DNA of 29,396 nt from JBPOHE01 sp052035915 (lineage in GTDB: Bacteria; Pseudomonadota; Gammaproteobacteria; Chromatiales; Chromatiaceae): NCBI GenBank assembly GCA_052035915.1, contig JBPOHE010000129.1:1-29396 (forward strand), in the 5' to 3' direction. The translations under genes and the position numbers were made by a program. How positions within the stretch are numbered: the stretch's first letter is position 1; every line of letters starts with the position of its first letter. Below are positions 16,432-24,900 of the stretch, one piece after another. The notes under the pieces are model-generated. The model ran no database searches. It saw nothing but the letters and a program-made list of their open reading frames with translations, and was not told the origin of the DNA.

Positions 16432-17274
16432 TCACTGTTCCCCCACCAGCCATTCCAGGCGATGCCCGGCGTTCGTCCTCCCCAGCCGGGCCGCCAGCCA
16501 GGGAAGGAGTACTTCCAGTTCGGCGGCGATGGGCCAGGGTGGATTGACCAGGATCAGACCGCAACCCGTCATGCCGATCCCGAGATGGGCCGGTTCGCGA
16601 TGCAGTTCCGCCAGCAGGGTCTTGGGCAGCCCCAGCCCACGGATATCGCGCAGAAAGGACTGGATCGGAGAACTGGCCACCAGCGGGTACCAGATCAGAA
16701 ATACCCCGGTGGGAAAGCGCCGGTACCCTTGGCGCAGGGTAGTGCAGACCGCCTCGAATTCGTCCTTGACCTCATAACTGGGATCGATCAACACCAAACC
16801 CCGGCGTTCAGGTGGTGGCAGACGGGCCAGGAGGGCCGACAGTCCATCTTCTCGGAATACCCCCACCCGTCGATCCCCGGAAAAGAGGGCGCTCAGGGCG
16901 GTTTGATCGACGCTGTGCCGTTCGTAGAGCAACAGGCTATCCATGGGGCGGAGGAGATGGCCGGCCAGCCAGGGTGAACCCGGGTAATACCGCAGATGGC
17001 CTTTGGGGTTGAGGTGGTGCAACGCATCGAGATAGGGGGTGAGCCGGGCCGGCGGGTTCTTCAGCCCCCACAGGAGGTGGATGCCACCCGCGGCCTCGGC
17101 GCTCTGTCGCGCCGAGTGGCCCTGGAGATCATAGCGACCGCGACCGGCATGGGTATCCAGGTAGAGCAGGGGTTTGGGCTTGCGCACCAGGTAGTCGAGA
17201 CAGAGGGCCAAGACGGTATGTTTGACCACATCGGCAAAATTGCCGGCGTGAAAGGCATGGCGGTAGCTCAACAT
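16432..17274 (-). CDS. rlmJ: 23S rRNA (adenine(2030)-N6)-methyltransferase RlmJ
   Basis: This 280-residue SAM-dependent methyltransferase modifies A2030 of 23S rRNA. The RlmJ N terminus is unmistakable (MLSYRHAFHAGNFADVVKH), which fixes the start at 17274 rather than the longer open frame to 17457. It is followed by LLYLDTHAGRGRYDL (SAM-binding region), the catalytic LIDPSYE motif (D-P-P/S-Y class) and GVFLIWYP. Length matches the family. The ribosome site is weak. Repeat element copy 3 lies about 90 bp upstream, between rlmJ and the divergent phosphate transporter gene. Confidence 0.95.
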   Translation of the reverse strand: MLSYRHAFHAGNFADVVKHTVLALCLDYLVRKPKPLLYLDTHAGRGRYDLQGHSARQSAEAAGGIHLLWGLKNPPARLTPYLDALHHLNPKGHLRYYPGSPWLAGHLLRPMDSLLLYERHSVDQTALSALFSGDRRVGVFREDGLSALLARLPPPERRGLVLIDPSYEVKDEFEAVCTTLRQGYRRFPTGVFLIWYPLVASSPIQSFLRDIRGLGLPKTLLAELHREPAHLGIGMTGCGLILVNPPWPIAAELEVLLPWLAARLGRTNAGHRLEWLVGEQ

Positions 17275-17365
17275 GGTTTTGTGCCGGGGTGGTCCAGGGA
17301 GAGGGAAAGTATAGCGGCCTGGTGGTTGTCCGGGATCCGGAGCGTCGGCCAGGGTGCTCATGATT

Positions 17366-17488
17366 GTTCCGGGCATCGACTGGAAATGGCCATTTCCCGT
17401 TCTTTCAAAGAGAACAATAACTCCATGAGAGCGGCTTTGTTCTCCTGGCGAGAACAAAGACCTGGGCCACGGAGCTCATGCCCGGAAC
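17366..17488 (-). repeat. TIR-bounded double-palindrome element, copy 3 (reversed, best TIRs)
   Basis: The terminal inverted repeats are perfect over 11 bp: GTTCCGGGCAT (17366-17376) and ATGCCCGGAAC (17478-17488). Palindrome 1 is CTTTGTTCTC (17435-17444) with GAGAACAAAG (17450-17459), 10 perfect pairs. Palindrome 2 centres on 17407 (GTTCT with AGAAC). A third perfect palindrome, GGAAATGGCCATTTCC, spans 17382-17397. Centre spacing 1-2 is 40 bp, and palindrome 2 to GCCCGG is 33 bp. This copy is inverted relative to the other three and lies between divergent genes. Confidence 0.75.
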
Positions 17489-17845
17489 TGAGACCGGGCG
17501 CGGGCGCCTCCTCGGACTTGATCCGGGATGGCCGCCGCCTGGCGGCTTGGTATGGAGAGGCGGCTGGGTTCACTGCGCTCACGAAGAGGAATTGGGATAA
17601 GAAATTGCGGACCAGCTCCGGAACCCTGGACAAAACGACCGGCTGGTCAGGAAGTGGCCGCCTTTTCCTATCGGACCGGAGAATGGCAAAGGCTATACTG
17701 GGAGCAGAAGGTTCCTCGACCGGGGCCGGATCGCCTTGCAGCGGGTGAGGGCGGGCAAGTGGGCGGTAGCGGGCCGGGTGGTCTCGGGGGTTGTCGATTT
17801 GTCCGCCAAGGCCAAGGGACCCGATGAGATCATATAAGGAGAGCG
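17489..17845 (+). other. Intergenic leader region of the phosphate transporter
   Basis: This is 357 bp without a supported gene. TATACT near 17692 is a possible -10 for the transporter, but the hexamer 17 bp upstream (TCGGAC) is a poor -35. No PHO-box-like direct repeat was found by eye. AAGGAG directly before 17846 is the ribosome site. Confidence 0.35.
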
Positions 17846-19063
17846 ATGGAGTCCTTGTTCACGACAATGCACCCCCTCTGGCTTCTCAGCCTCGGCTGTG
17901 GGGTATTGATGGCTTGGGGAATGGGGGCCAACGATTTCGCCAACTCGGGCGGTCCGGCCATCGGTGCTGGCATGCTCAGCCGTTGGGAAGCCTTGGTCAT
18001 GGTGGCCATCTTCGAGATGGTGGGGGTTCTCTTTTACGGCTTTCATGGTACCAGCACCCTGGGTCAGAAGATCCTCGCCCCGGCGCTGGCCACGGCCGAT
18101 CCCCAGTTGCTGCTGGGGGCCATGCTGGCTAGTCTGCTGGGCGCGGCCCTGTGGCTGGGGGTGGCCTCGGCCATGGGCTGGCCGGTCTCCGCCACCCATT
18201 CCATCTATGGCGCCATCGTCGGCGTCACCATGCTGGGGATCGGCGTCCAGGGGGTGCAGTGGTCGGCCCTGGGTCCGATCTTTCTCAGTTGGTTGATCTC
18301 ACCACTGCTCGGGGCGCTCATTGGTTACCTGCTCATGCTGAGTATCGACAGGTTGGTGTTGCAGGCGGGAAATTCCGTGGTCCGGGCCAGGCGTCTGGCG
18401 CCGCTATACGTCTTTATCGCCGCCTTCGTCGTCTGTCTGGGGGCACTGCGTCGGGACCTGCGTTCCCTGGGGATAGACCTGAACAACGAACATATCCTTG
18501 TCATCTCCCTGACCGGTGGGGTGGGGATGGTACTCATTGCCTTGATGCAGCAACAGATTGTCCGCGATGCCGAGAGCTGTTTCGCCCCCATCACCCTCTT
18601 CACCCTCTGTTCCATGGCCTTCGCCCACGGCACCAACGATATCGCCAACAGCGTGGAGCCCATGGCCATCGCCATCAATCTCTTGGCTGGGCAAACGGCG
18701 GTCACTCAGGGGGCGCCGCTCTGGTTGTTCGCCCTTGGCGGCGTGGCGATGCTGATCGGTATGGCCAGCTTCGGTTCCCGGGTGGCCCATACCCTGGGCC
18801 GGGGAATCACCCCCATGACCCCCAGTCGGGCCTTCTCGGTGGGACTGGCGGCCTCGGTCACGGTGTTGCTGGCTTCCGGTGGAGGCTTTCCGGTTTCCTC
18901 TACCCATACCATCGTCGGGGCGGTGGTGGGGGTGGGATTGGTCAGCGGGGCCGGGGCGGTGCATGCCGGCCTGATGAAATCCATCCTGGTCTCCTGGCTG
19001 ATGACGATCCCGGTGGCCGCCATCCTGGCCGCCCTGTTCTATCTCGGTCTCAACGCCCTCTGA
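17846..19063 (+). CDS. PIT-family inorganic phosphate transporter
   Basis: This 405-residue inner-membrane protein has about ten hydrophobic helices. It shows the two inverted family signatures: GANDFANSGGP at residues 27-37 and GTNDIANSVEP at 262-272. Each half also has its PVSATHS/PVSSTHT motif (113-119 and near 350). Members carry phosphate, usually with a metal or proton (PitA type), into the cell; some relatives carry sulfate. The start follows AAGGAG at good spacing. It is a single-gene unit that converges with the cNMP-fold gene 54 bp downstream. The accessory DUF47/PhoU-like gene often found beside pit is absent. Confidence 0.9.
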   Translation: MESLFTTMHPLWLLSLGCGVLMAWGMGANDFANSGGPAIGAGMLSRWEALVMVAIFEMVGVLFYGFHGTSTLGQKILAPALATADPQLLLGAMLASLLGAALWLGVASAMGWPVSATHSIYGAIVGVTMLGIGVQGVQWSALGPIFLSWLISPLLGALIGYLLMLSIDRLVLQAGNSVVRARRLAPLYVFIAAFVVCLGALRRDLRSLGIDLNNEHILVISLTGGVGMVLIALMQQQIVRDAESCFAPITLFTLCSMAFAHGTNDIANSVEPMAIAINLLAGQTAVTQGAPLWLFALGGVAMLIGMASFGSRVAHTLGRGITPMTPSRAFSVGLAASVTVLLASGGGFPVSSTHTIVGAVVGVGLVSGAGAVHAGLMKSILVSWLMTIPVAAILAALFYLGLNAL

Positions 19064-19070
19064 GCGGCTC

Positions 19071-19106
19071 CCCGTCGCCGTGGGGCGTTCTTCCCCCGGC
19101 GGCGGG
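19071..19106. terminator. Possible bidirectional terminator hairpin
   Basis: CCCGTCGCCG (19071-19080) can pair with CGGCGGCGGG (19097-19106), giving ten pairs with one G-U, around a 16-nt loop, between two convergent genes. There is no clear T-run on either side, so it is only a weak candidate. Confidence 0.35.
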
Positions 19107-19117
19107 TAGGGAAGGGC

Positions 19118-19675
19118 TCAATAGCGGCCGTGTTGCTTGTTGATGTAGTTGGTCATCTCCACGTACTGCATGTTCATCCGGCTGATAATCTCGTGCAGGT
19201 TGTGGATGATGGCCCGGGTGATCTTGTAGTCCAGGTTCGGCCAGCGTTTGAGCATTCGCTCGAAGGTCTTGCGTCTCAGACCGAACAATTTGCAATCCGC
19301 CGTCGCCCGAATGGTCGCGCTGTGGCCGCCTCCCTCGAAGAAACCGAGCACGCCCACCATATCCCCGGGTTGCAACGACTGCAGGGTCATCCATTCCCCG
19401 CCGCCGGTGGCTTTGACCACTTCGAGTTGACCTTCGGTTACCACATAGAGGGTATCGTCCTGATGACCTTCTTCCAGCAGGAACTCTCCCGCCTGAAGAC
19501 AGCGAGGGAAAACGACCTTGATCAGTTTGTCGACCTGCTTGGGGGACATCTCCACCGCCAGGCACGAAGACTTGATGGCCTCGGCATCAAGGCGGCAAAC
19601 AGGAGCCTGGGGTGTTTCTTCGGTTGAGGGTTGTTCCGCTGGCTCGGCTTTTCCCGGCACTTTGGTTTTGCTCAT
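19118..19675 (-). CDS. Stand-alone cyclic-nucleotide-binding-fold protein
   Basis: This 185-residue protein has a Pro/Glu-rich N-terminal tail (about 1-35), one CRP-type beta-barrel domain (about 55-145; DTLYVVTEGQLEVV, LQPGDMVGVLGFFEG) and a C-terminal helix (about 147-180). There is no DNA-binding domain. AAGGAG sits at good spacing before ATG 19675, so that start is used. When aligned with the CRP pocket, Glu72 becomes Val109 and Arg82 becomes His118, so classical cAMP binding is unlikely. It may bind another ligand or serve as a protein module. Its neighbours give no firm clue; it converges on the phosphate transporter gene. Confidence 0.8.
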   Translation of the reverse strand: MSKTKVPGKAEPAEQPSTEETPQAPVCRLDAEAIKSSCLAVEMSPKQVDKLIKVVFPRCLQAGEFLLEEGHQDDTLYVVTEGQLEVVKATGGGEWMTLQSLQPGDMVGVLGFFEGGGHSATIRATADCKLFGLRRKTFERMLKRWPNLDYKITRAIIHNLHEIISRMNMQYVEMTNYINKQHGRY

Positions 19676-19880
19676 GGGGTTCTCCTTTGGGGTGCTTATC
19701 TGGGGAAGGGTAGAACGAGGTCTTTTGCAGGACCGAGAAACTTTGACAGGGGTTCCGCTGGAACCCTTCTCGGTGTGGAACGCCATCCTATCATGTCCGG
19801 AAGAATCCATGGGATGTCAATGGTCTCTCCTTGCGAGTCGTGAAGCAAGCCGGGCTGGCGAACACCAGCTCAATCGGGTT

Positions 19881-20342
19881 TCACCGCGAGCAATGGGAAA
19901 TCTTTACCTGGCATTGGCGTCCCCCATCCTTCTCGCACTGACGCAGGGCCTCCGCCCTGGCCTGACCGACACCATCGCCGTAGCCCCAGTAGGCTTTCGT
20001 GCCTGAGCTCGGTGCGACGACTGCCCCGCATTTACGGTCGAACCACAGCATCGGCTCGCAATCGCCGCCATGCCTGGCGCAGTTCTCCAAGGCCACGCTT
20101 TCGGCCTTGTTCCGACTACTCCAGCCATGGGAATAACCATAGGCACCGCTTTTGCGGCCATAGGCGATGGCGCCATACATGGGTTGCGGAGGGGATTCCT
20201 CATGGCATCTCTGTTCCTCCCTGACGCATTTACCCTCCCGATAGTCGGCGCATCTGGTCTCGCATATCTCAAACGCCCTGGCCGGCGTGCTGAAAACCAG
20301 CATCGCCGCGAATCCGCAGAGAAGGAACCTCAAGGCGATCAT
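19881..20342 (-). CDS. Secreted DUF4189-domain protein
   Basis: This is a 153-residue exported protein of unknown function. The start at 20342 gives a clean signal peptide (MIALRFLLCGFAAMLVF, then STPARA and cleavage before FEIC). A short Cys-rich segment follows (CETRCADYREGKC). The DUF4189 domain covers about residues 54-150: YGAIAYGRKSGAYGYS, ESVALENCARHGGDC, WGYGDGVGQARAEALRQC. Its paired Cys residues suggest disulfides, fitting a periplasmic or extracellular site. GGAG precedes the ATG by 10 nt. It is probably a single gene. Confidence 0.8.
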   Translation of the reverse strand: MIALRFLLCGFAAMLVFSTPARAFEICETRCADYREGKCVREEQRCHEESPPQPMYGAIAYGRKSGAYGYSHGWSSRNKAESVALENCARHGGDCEPMLWFDRKCGAVVAPSSGTKAYWGYGDGVGQARAEALRQCEKDGGRQCQVKISHCSR

Positions 20343-20418
20343 CTTCAAGAAACTCCGCTCATTCGAGGCGATGTATCGCCCCGTCATATAAATTTTAGTT
20401 CGCCAGATTGGCGGTGCG

Positions 20419-20540
20419 CTCCCGGGGATGGGCTGTTTGATCTGGCTTGCCGTTCTCCTAAGGAGAACAATATCAAAAATATTGACGTATTGTTCTCGTA
20501 ATAAGAACGGAAAAGGGCTATTTCCCGCCGATGCCCGGAA
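20419..20540 (+). repeat. TIR-bounded double-palindrome element, copy 4
   Basis: The left end is CTCCCGGGGATGGGC and the right end is CGATGCCCGGAA. Palindrome 1 is perfect: GTTCTCCT (20452-20459) with AGGAGAAC (20461-20468). Palindrome 2 is GTTCT (20492-20496) with AGAAC (20504-20508). The centres are 40 bp apart, and GCCCGG at 20533 is 33 bp after the second centre. The third block GGAAAAGGGCTATTTCC spans 20509-20525. It lies 57 bp past the stop of the Uma2-family gene and upstream of the DUF4189 gene. Confidence 0.7.
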
Positions 20541-20597
20541 AACCGATGGGGAAAGAGACGCCTGTCCTGGGCAGCTCCCGGGCTCTATTCCCCGGCT

Positions 20598-21191
20598 TCA
20601 CTCCGCCGCTTCCTCGGCTTCCGACCAGAGCGCGCTCAGGTCCAGGGCGATATCGCAAAAGGGATCGACGCTGACCTGATCCCAGCCCTGAAAAACCCCG
20701 ATGAGGGTCCAATGGCCCTGCCGCAGGGCGAAGGACTCCAGGGTGCGCGCCAGTGGGTCCACCAACCAGAGGAAGGAGACAGCGTAACGGGCATAGAGGG
20801 GCAGCTTGATCGCGCGGTCGATGCGGACACTCGAAGGGGAGAGCACCTCGCACACCCAGTCAGGGACGATCTCGAAGCGATGATCCCGTGGCAACTGGGG
20901 CATCCGCGCCCTGCGCCAGCCGGCGAGATCCGGGACCACCACCTCGGTGTCGCGGATGAAGTGGAGTTCGGGTTCATCCAGGATCCACCAACCGCCTGGC
21001 CCGCCGCGACCGCGATGATAAGGGCTACCGATATCCATCCCCAGGGCCGAGCTGGCGGCGGCGTGGGGACTAGCGGGACGGGGTTGGGCATAGAGTTGCC
21101 CATTCATGATCTCGCCGATCATCCGGGCGGGCAGGGCCTCGAGTTGGGCGTAGAGGTCGTTTGGCGTGGTAATGGCAAAGACGGCGGACAT
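20598..21191 (-). CDS. Uma2-family PD-(D/E)XK nuclease-like protein
   Basis: This is a 197-residue protein of the Uma2 (DUF820) family, which has a restriction-endonuclease-like fold and is greatly expanded in cyanobacteria and some proteobacteria. Visible family features are GEIMNGQLYAQPRPA, the active-site Asp of VVPDLAGWRR, the Glu of WVCEVLSPSS, and the Lys region DRAIKLPLYARYAVSFLWLVDP. All catalytic-type residues are present. Its biological substrate is unknown, and mobile-element links have been proposed for the family. ATG 21191 is used, with GGAGG 10 nt upstream; the frame is open 19 codons further. Confidence 0.9.
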   Translation of the reverse strand: MSAVFAITTPNDLYAQLEALPARMIGEIMNGQLYAQPRPASPHAAASSALGMDIGSPYHRGRGGPGGWWILDEPELHFIRDTEVVVPDLAGWRRARMPQLPRDHRFEIVPDWVCEVLSPSSVRIDRAIKLPLYARYAVSFLWLVDPLARTLESFALRQGHWTLIGVFQGWDQVSVDPFCDIALDLSALWSEAEEAAE

Positions 21192-21996
21192 ATCAAGAAA
21201 ACCTCCATGGTGATGCGGCTGATGGAACGTCACCTTGAGGCGCATCATACCTCTGGGGGGGGCGATGAAGCGCCTCCTGGGCCGTTTGCTTCCCCCCTTG
21301 ATAAGAGGGGATTGAGGGGGGTCACAGCGGCTGGATCTCTGACGAAGCCATCCTGGCCGAGGTACCTCGCTAATCAGAATACATTATCGTAATAAGCTTA
21401 TGCTTCGGCCTCTTTTGCCCACCGGCCCGGTGATCTGGGGAGAGAGCCGTTACCAGGGGGAGATGAAGTGGCCGGTGGAAGCCATTTGCCATAAATCGGC
21501 GCGCCCATCCGTGATGGCGGTCACGACGTCAAATCATGGCGAACGCCAAAATCTCGAGCCATTTCTCAATATTCAACGTCTGCGCCTCAGGCTTTCCTAC
21601 GAACGGTAGGAAAAATCTGACAAGCGGTATTCTTTTCTGGCGCGACTTCGAGTATTTTTTCACCCCGAATCAAACCTCCGCCCGCGGCTATCCACCGCCT
21701 ATTTCCTTCACAACAAAAAGCGCCAGTGGAAGCGGATCGGAAGGCATCCGAGGTTGCCACAAAACCGGATTTATTCTCGCAAAGGGGCGTGGAATGAAAG
21801 GAATGAATGCCGATTCATCGCCAGGCAAAAGGGGGGCGCAGGAACGGGGACGAACAGTCCCTAAGCCTCGCGGAGAAAGCTTGCGCCTCCAGGGTTTGCC
21901 CCGATGATCCCTACGCCCCTTGGCGACCGCTCAGGTATCGCCCCTGAGGCAAGCAAGATTTTTGAACAGGCTTTCCCACCAAGAGACGGGTTCGCT
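21192..21996. other. 805-bp intergenic region upstream of the giant adhesin gene
   Basis: No gene is supported here. CCCCCC (21292-21297) and GGGGGG (21316-21321) enclose two related G-tracts and look like a fragment of a C/G-tract intergenic repeat. A perfect hairpin TTTCCTAC (21593-21600) with GTAGGAAA (21606-21613) stands alone near the middle. The stretch is less GC-rich than its surroundings around 21370-21780. Promoter and leader of the adhesin gene probably lie here, but I could not place them, and no known riboswitch pattern was recognised. Confidence 0.4.
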
Positions 21997-24900
21997 ATGA
22001 AACCAACCACCTCTCGCACCTGGTCCGCTTTCATCCTCCATCGCGCCGCCGCGACTCTCGCCGGAATTATCCTTCTGGCCGGAGCCGGTGCCGCCCGGGC
22101 CCATTCCCTGGTGCAGGAATACTTCGTGCCCATGCCCGAGGCGCAGATCAGGTCTTCTTTCCTCACCCTGGCTCCCGCCACCGGCACCACCATGGACTCG
22201 GTGGTCTCCATGGTGGTGGGTGCGGCCAATACGGTGGTGGTCTATGACCATTGGGAGGATGGCTACGAGGTCGATCTCGGCAATCCGACCCAGTCCTCGA
22301 CCCAGATCTGGGGCGATGGCATCCCGGGCAACGACGGGGCAATCCATCCCTGTGGAGGCTCGGACATCTGCGCCGCTGGCACCGTCATCGCCCTGCGCAA
22401 CAACGTCACCCTGCCGCGCAATCCGGCCAGCATCCTCTACGATGGTCGCGACCGCGTCGGCGCCACCAAGGCCATCGTCATGTCCCGCTCGGCCTGGGCC
22501 ACCTCGCCGGGGAGTGTCTTGGCCGATGCCGTCGAGGTCAACGCCACCATCGACTGGGGCACCAACTTCGTCATGCCCATCGGCCAGGATGTCATCTTCC
22601 CCTCTCCGGCCACCAGTTCCATGTTCGAGCTGGTGTCCCTCTTCGTATCCGCCGCCGAGAACGGCACCCTGGTCAATATCGACAGCGATGCCAACGGTTC
22701 CTCGAATTACAGCGTCACCCTCAATCAGGGCGAGGTGTATTACCTCCCCAATGGCCCCCTCAATAAAGGCGCCACGGTGGTCGCCACCAAGCCGGTGCAG
22801 GTACAACTCCTCACCGGAGATATCGGCGCCAACTATGAATCCCGCTGGTTCACCATCCCACCGACGGATCAATGGGGTCCCATCTACTACTCTCCAGTAG
22901 GTACCGCCTCGGATGGCGACGACTCCTATATCTTCTTGTACAACCCTGATCCTGGGGCGATCACGGTCAACTATCAAACCCGGGTGAGCAGCGGTTCATT
23001 TAATATCCCGGCCAAGGATACCTATCGCTTCCTCCTGCCCCAGGACTCGGGCGCCAAATTTTCCAGCGTCGGCAACAAACCCTTCTTTGCCGTCGGCACC
23101 GTGGGCGCCGAGCCCACCGCCAACAACGTCCACGACTGGGGCTTCAGCCTGGTGCCCGAAGGCAACCTGACCACCATGGTGATCGTCGGCTGGGGACCGG
23201 GGAGCAGCGATCTGTCCCAGAACGGCAGCCCGGTCTGGGTGACCCCCGTGGCCGACACCCGCGTCTACGTCGATTACAACGGCGACAAAAACGGCCCGCT
23301 GACCGACCCTACCGGCGTTAAATACGATGTCCACTATGACCTCTCCGCCCTGGAGGTGAAGCGTCTCTACGACCCGGACAAAGACCAGACCGGCATGCGG
23401 GTCTACACCCTCGACGGCGTCCTCATCACCGCCGCCTGGGGGCAGGATCCCGCTGTCGCTGGTCCTGGCAACCCCTTCCTGGATGTGGGCACCACCGTGC
23501 CGGCCTTTCCGGTGCCGGTGATCAAGAAGACCTCCGCGACCTATACCGACAATCCCCCCAGCGGTCTGAGTGTCGGCGACGTTCTCGAGTACAACGTCAC
23601 GGTGGACAACCAGAGCCTCCAGGCCCTGGGCAACGTCTTCGTCATCGACGGCCTGCCGGCGCAGTTGAGCTATGTTCCCAACACCACTGAGCGCGACGGC
23701 GTCCCCGTCCCGGATAGTGGCACCACGCCATTTCCCTTGGATGAAGGCGGTATCGTCATCCCCGTGCTGGGACGCGGCCAGTCCACCACCATCCATTATC
23801 ACACCACCATCGTTGCCGCCGGGGTTGTCCGCAACACGGTGAACACGGCTTATCCCGGCGTAACGGATGACGAGGAGATCGTGGTGCCGGGCGGACCCAC
23901 CCCCAGTTGCACCGCCGATTTCACCAACGGTTCCTACACCCCCATAGCCACCTACAACGCGGGCGACGGACTCTATGTCAGCGTCGCCGACGCCACCGCC
24001 AATGCCAATAGCGGGGCGGCCGAGACCATCACCGTTCTGGTGCAGAACACCAGCACTGGCGATTTCGAGAATCTCACCCTCACCGAGACGGCTAACAACA
24101 CAGGTATCTTCCGCAACGCCTCCGCGTTGCCTTCTTCGGCCACACTGGGCCTGGGTGCCAACGACGGCACCCTCAATGCCCTTCCAGGCAACGCCCTGAC
24201 GGTTACCCGCACGGCCTCTTTGTATAGCTGCAATGACACTGCCAGCATTGCCGCTACCGGGAGCCAGACCAAGCCCTTGTATCTGAGCACGGATGGAGTG
24301 GATGGGGATACGACGGGGGCGCTGGATCGGGTGGATCCGGTGAATGTGTCGCCTGCGGATACGACTACGTCGAACACCGCAGTTTTGGGCGGCAGCTCCA
24401 CCGGAACAGTAACCGTGGAGGGTACGCCCTCATCTGGATCCGTGACGAGCGCCACCAGCTTGAGCTTCTCCCATACCACGGGCTCGGGCTCAAATCGGCT
24501 CTTACTTGTCGGTGTGTCCACCGAATGCTCCGGGGTCAGTTGCGGTGCCACAGCAAGCCCTCAGGTGACCAGTCTGACTTACACGCCAAGCGGCGGCAGC
24601 GCTCAGGCTCTCACTTTTGTGGGGCGTGCATTTGCCAACGGAAACGATGCCATTATGGAAATCTGGCGCTTATTCAATCCGCCATCTGCTGTCACGGGTC
24701 AAGTTGCTGTATCGATTACAACCGGGACCAACCTGCCCATCGTTGCTGGGGCAGTTAATTTCGCTGGGGCCGATCAGGCACAAACTCTTACAGTGACTTC
24801 GGCGACTGGGAACGGTGGTACGGCCCAAGTGACTTCTGCCTCGGTGTCGGGCGGTCTCATTTTCGACACTGGTTCTTGGGATAACCCGGCTAGTGGGGCG

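Noticed and set aside
17489..17845. PHO box upstream of the phosphate transporter
   Set aside because: No pair of TGTCA-like direct repeats at 11-bp spacing was seen.
21322..21996. c-di-GMP or other riboswitch in the adhesin leader
   Set aside because: Conserved core segments of the GEMM and other common riboswitches are not present in the right order.
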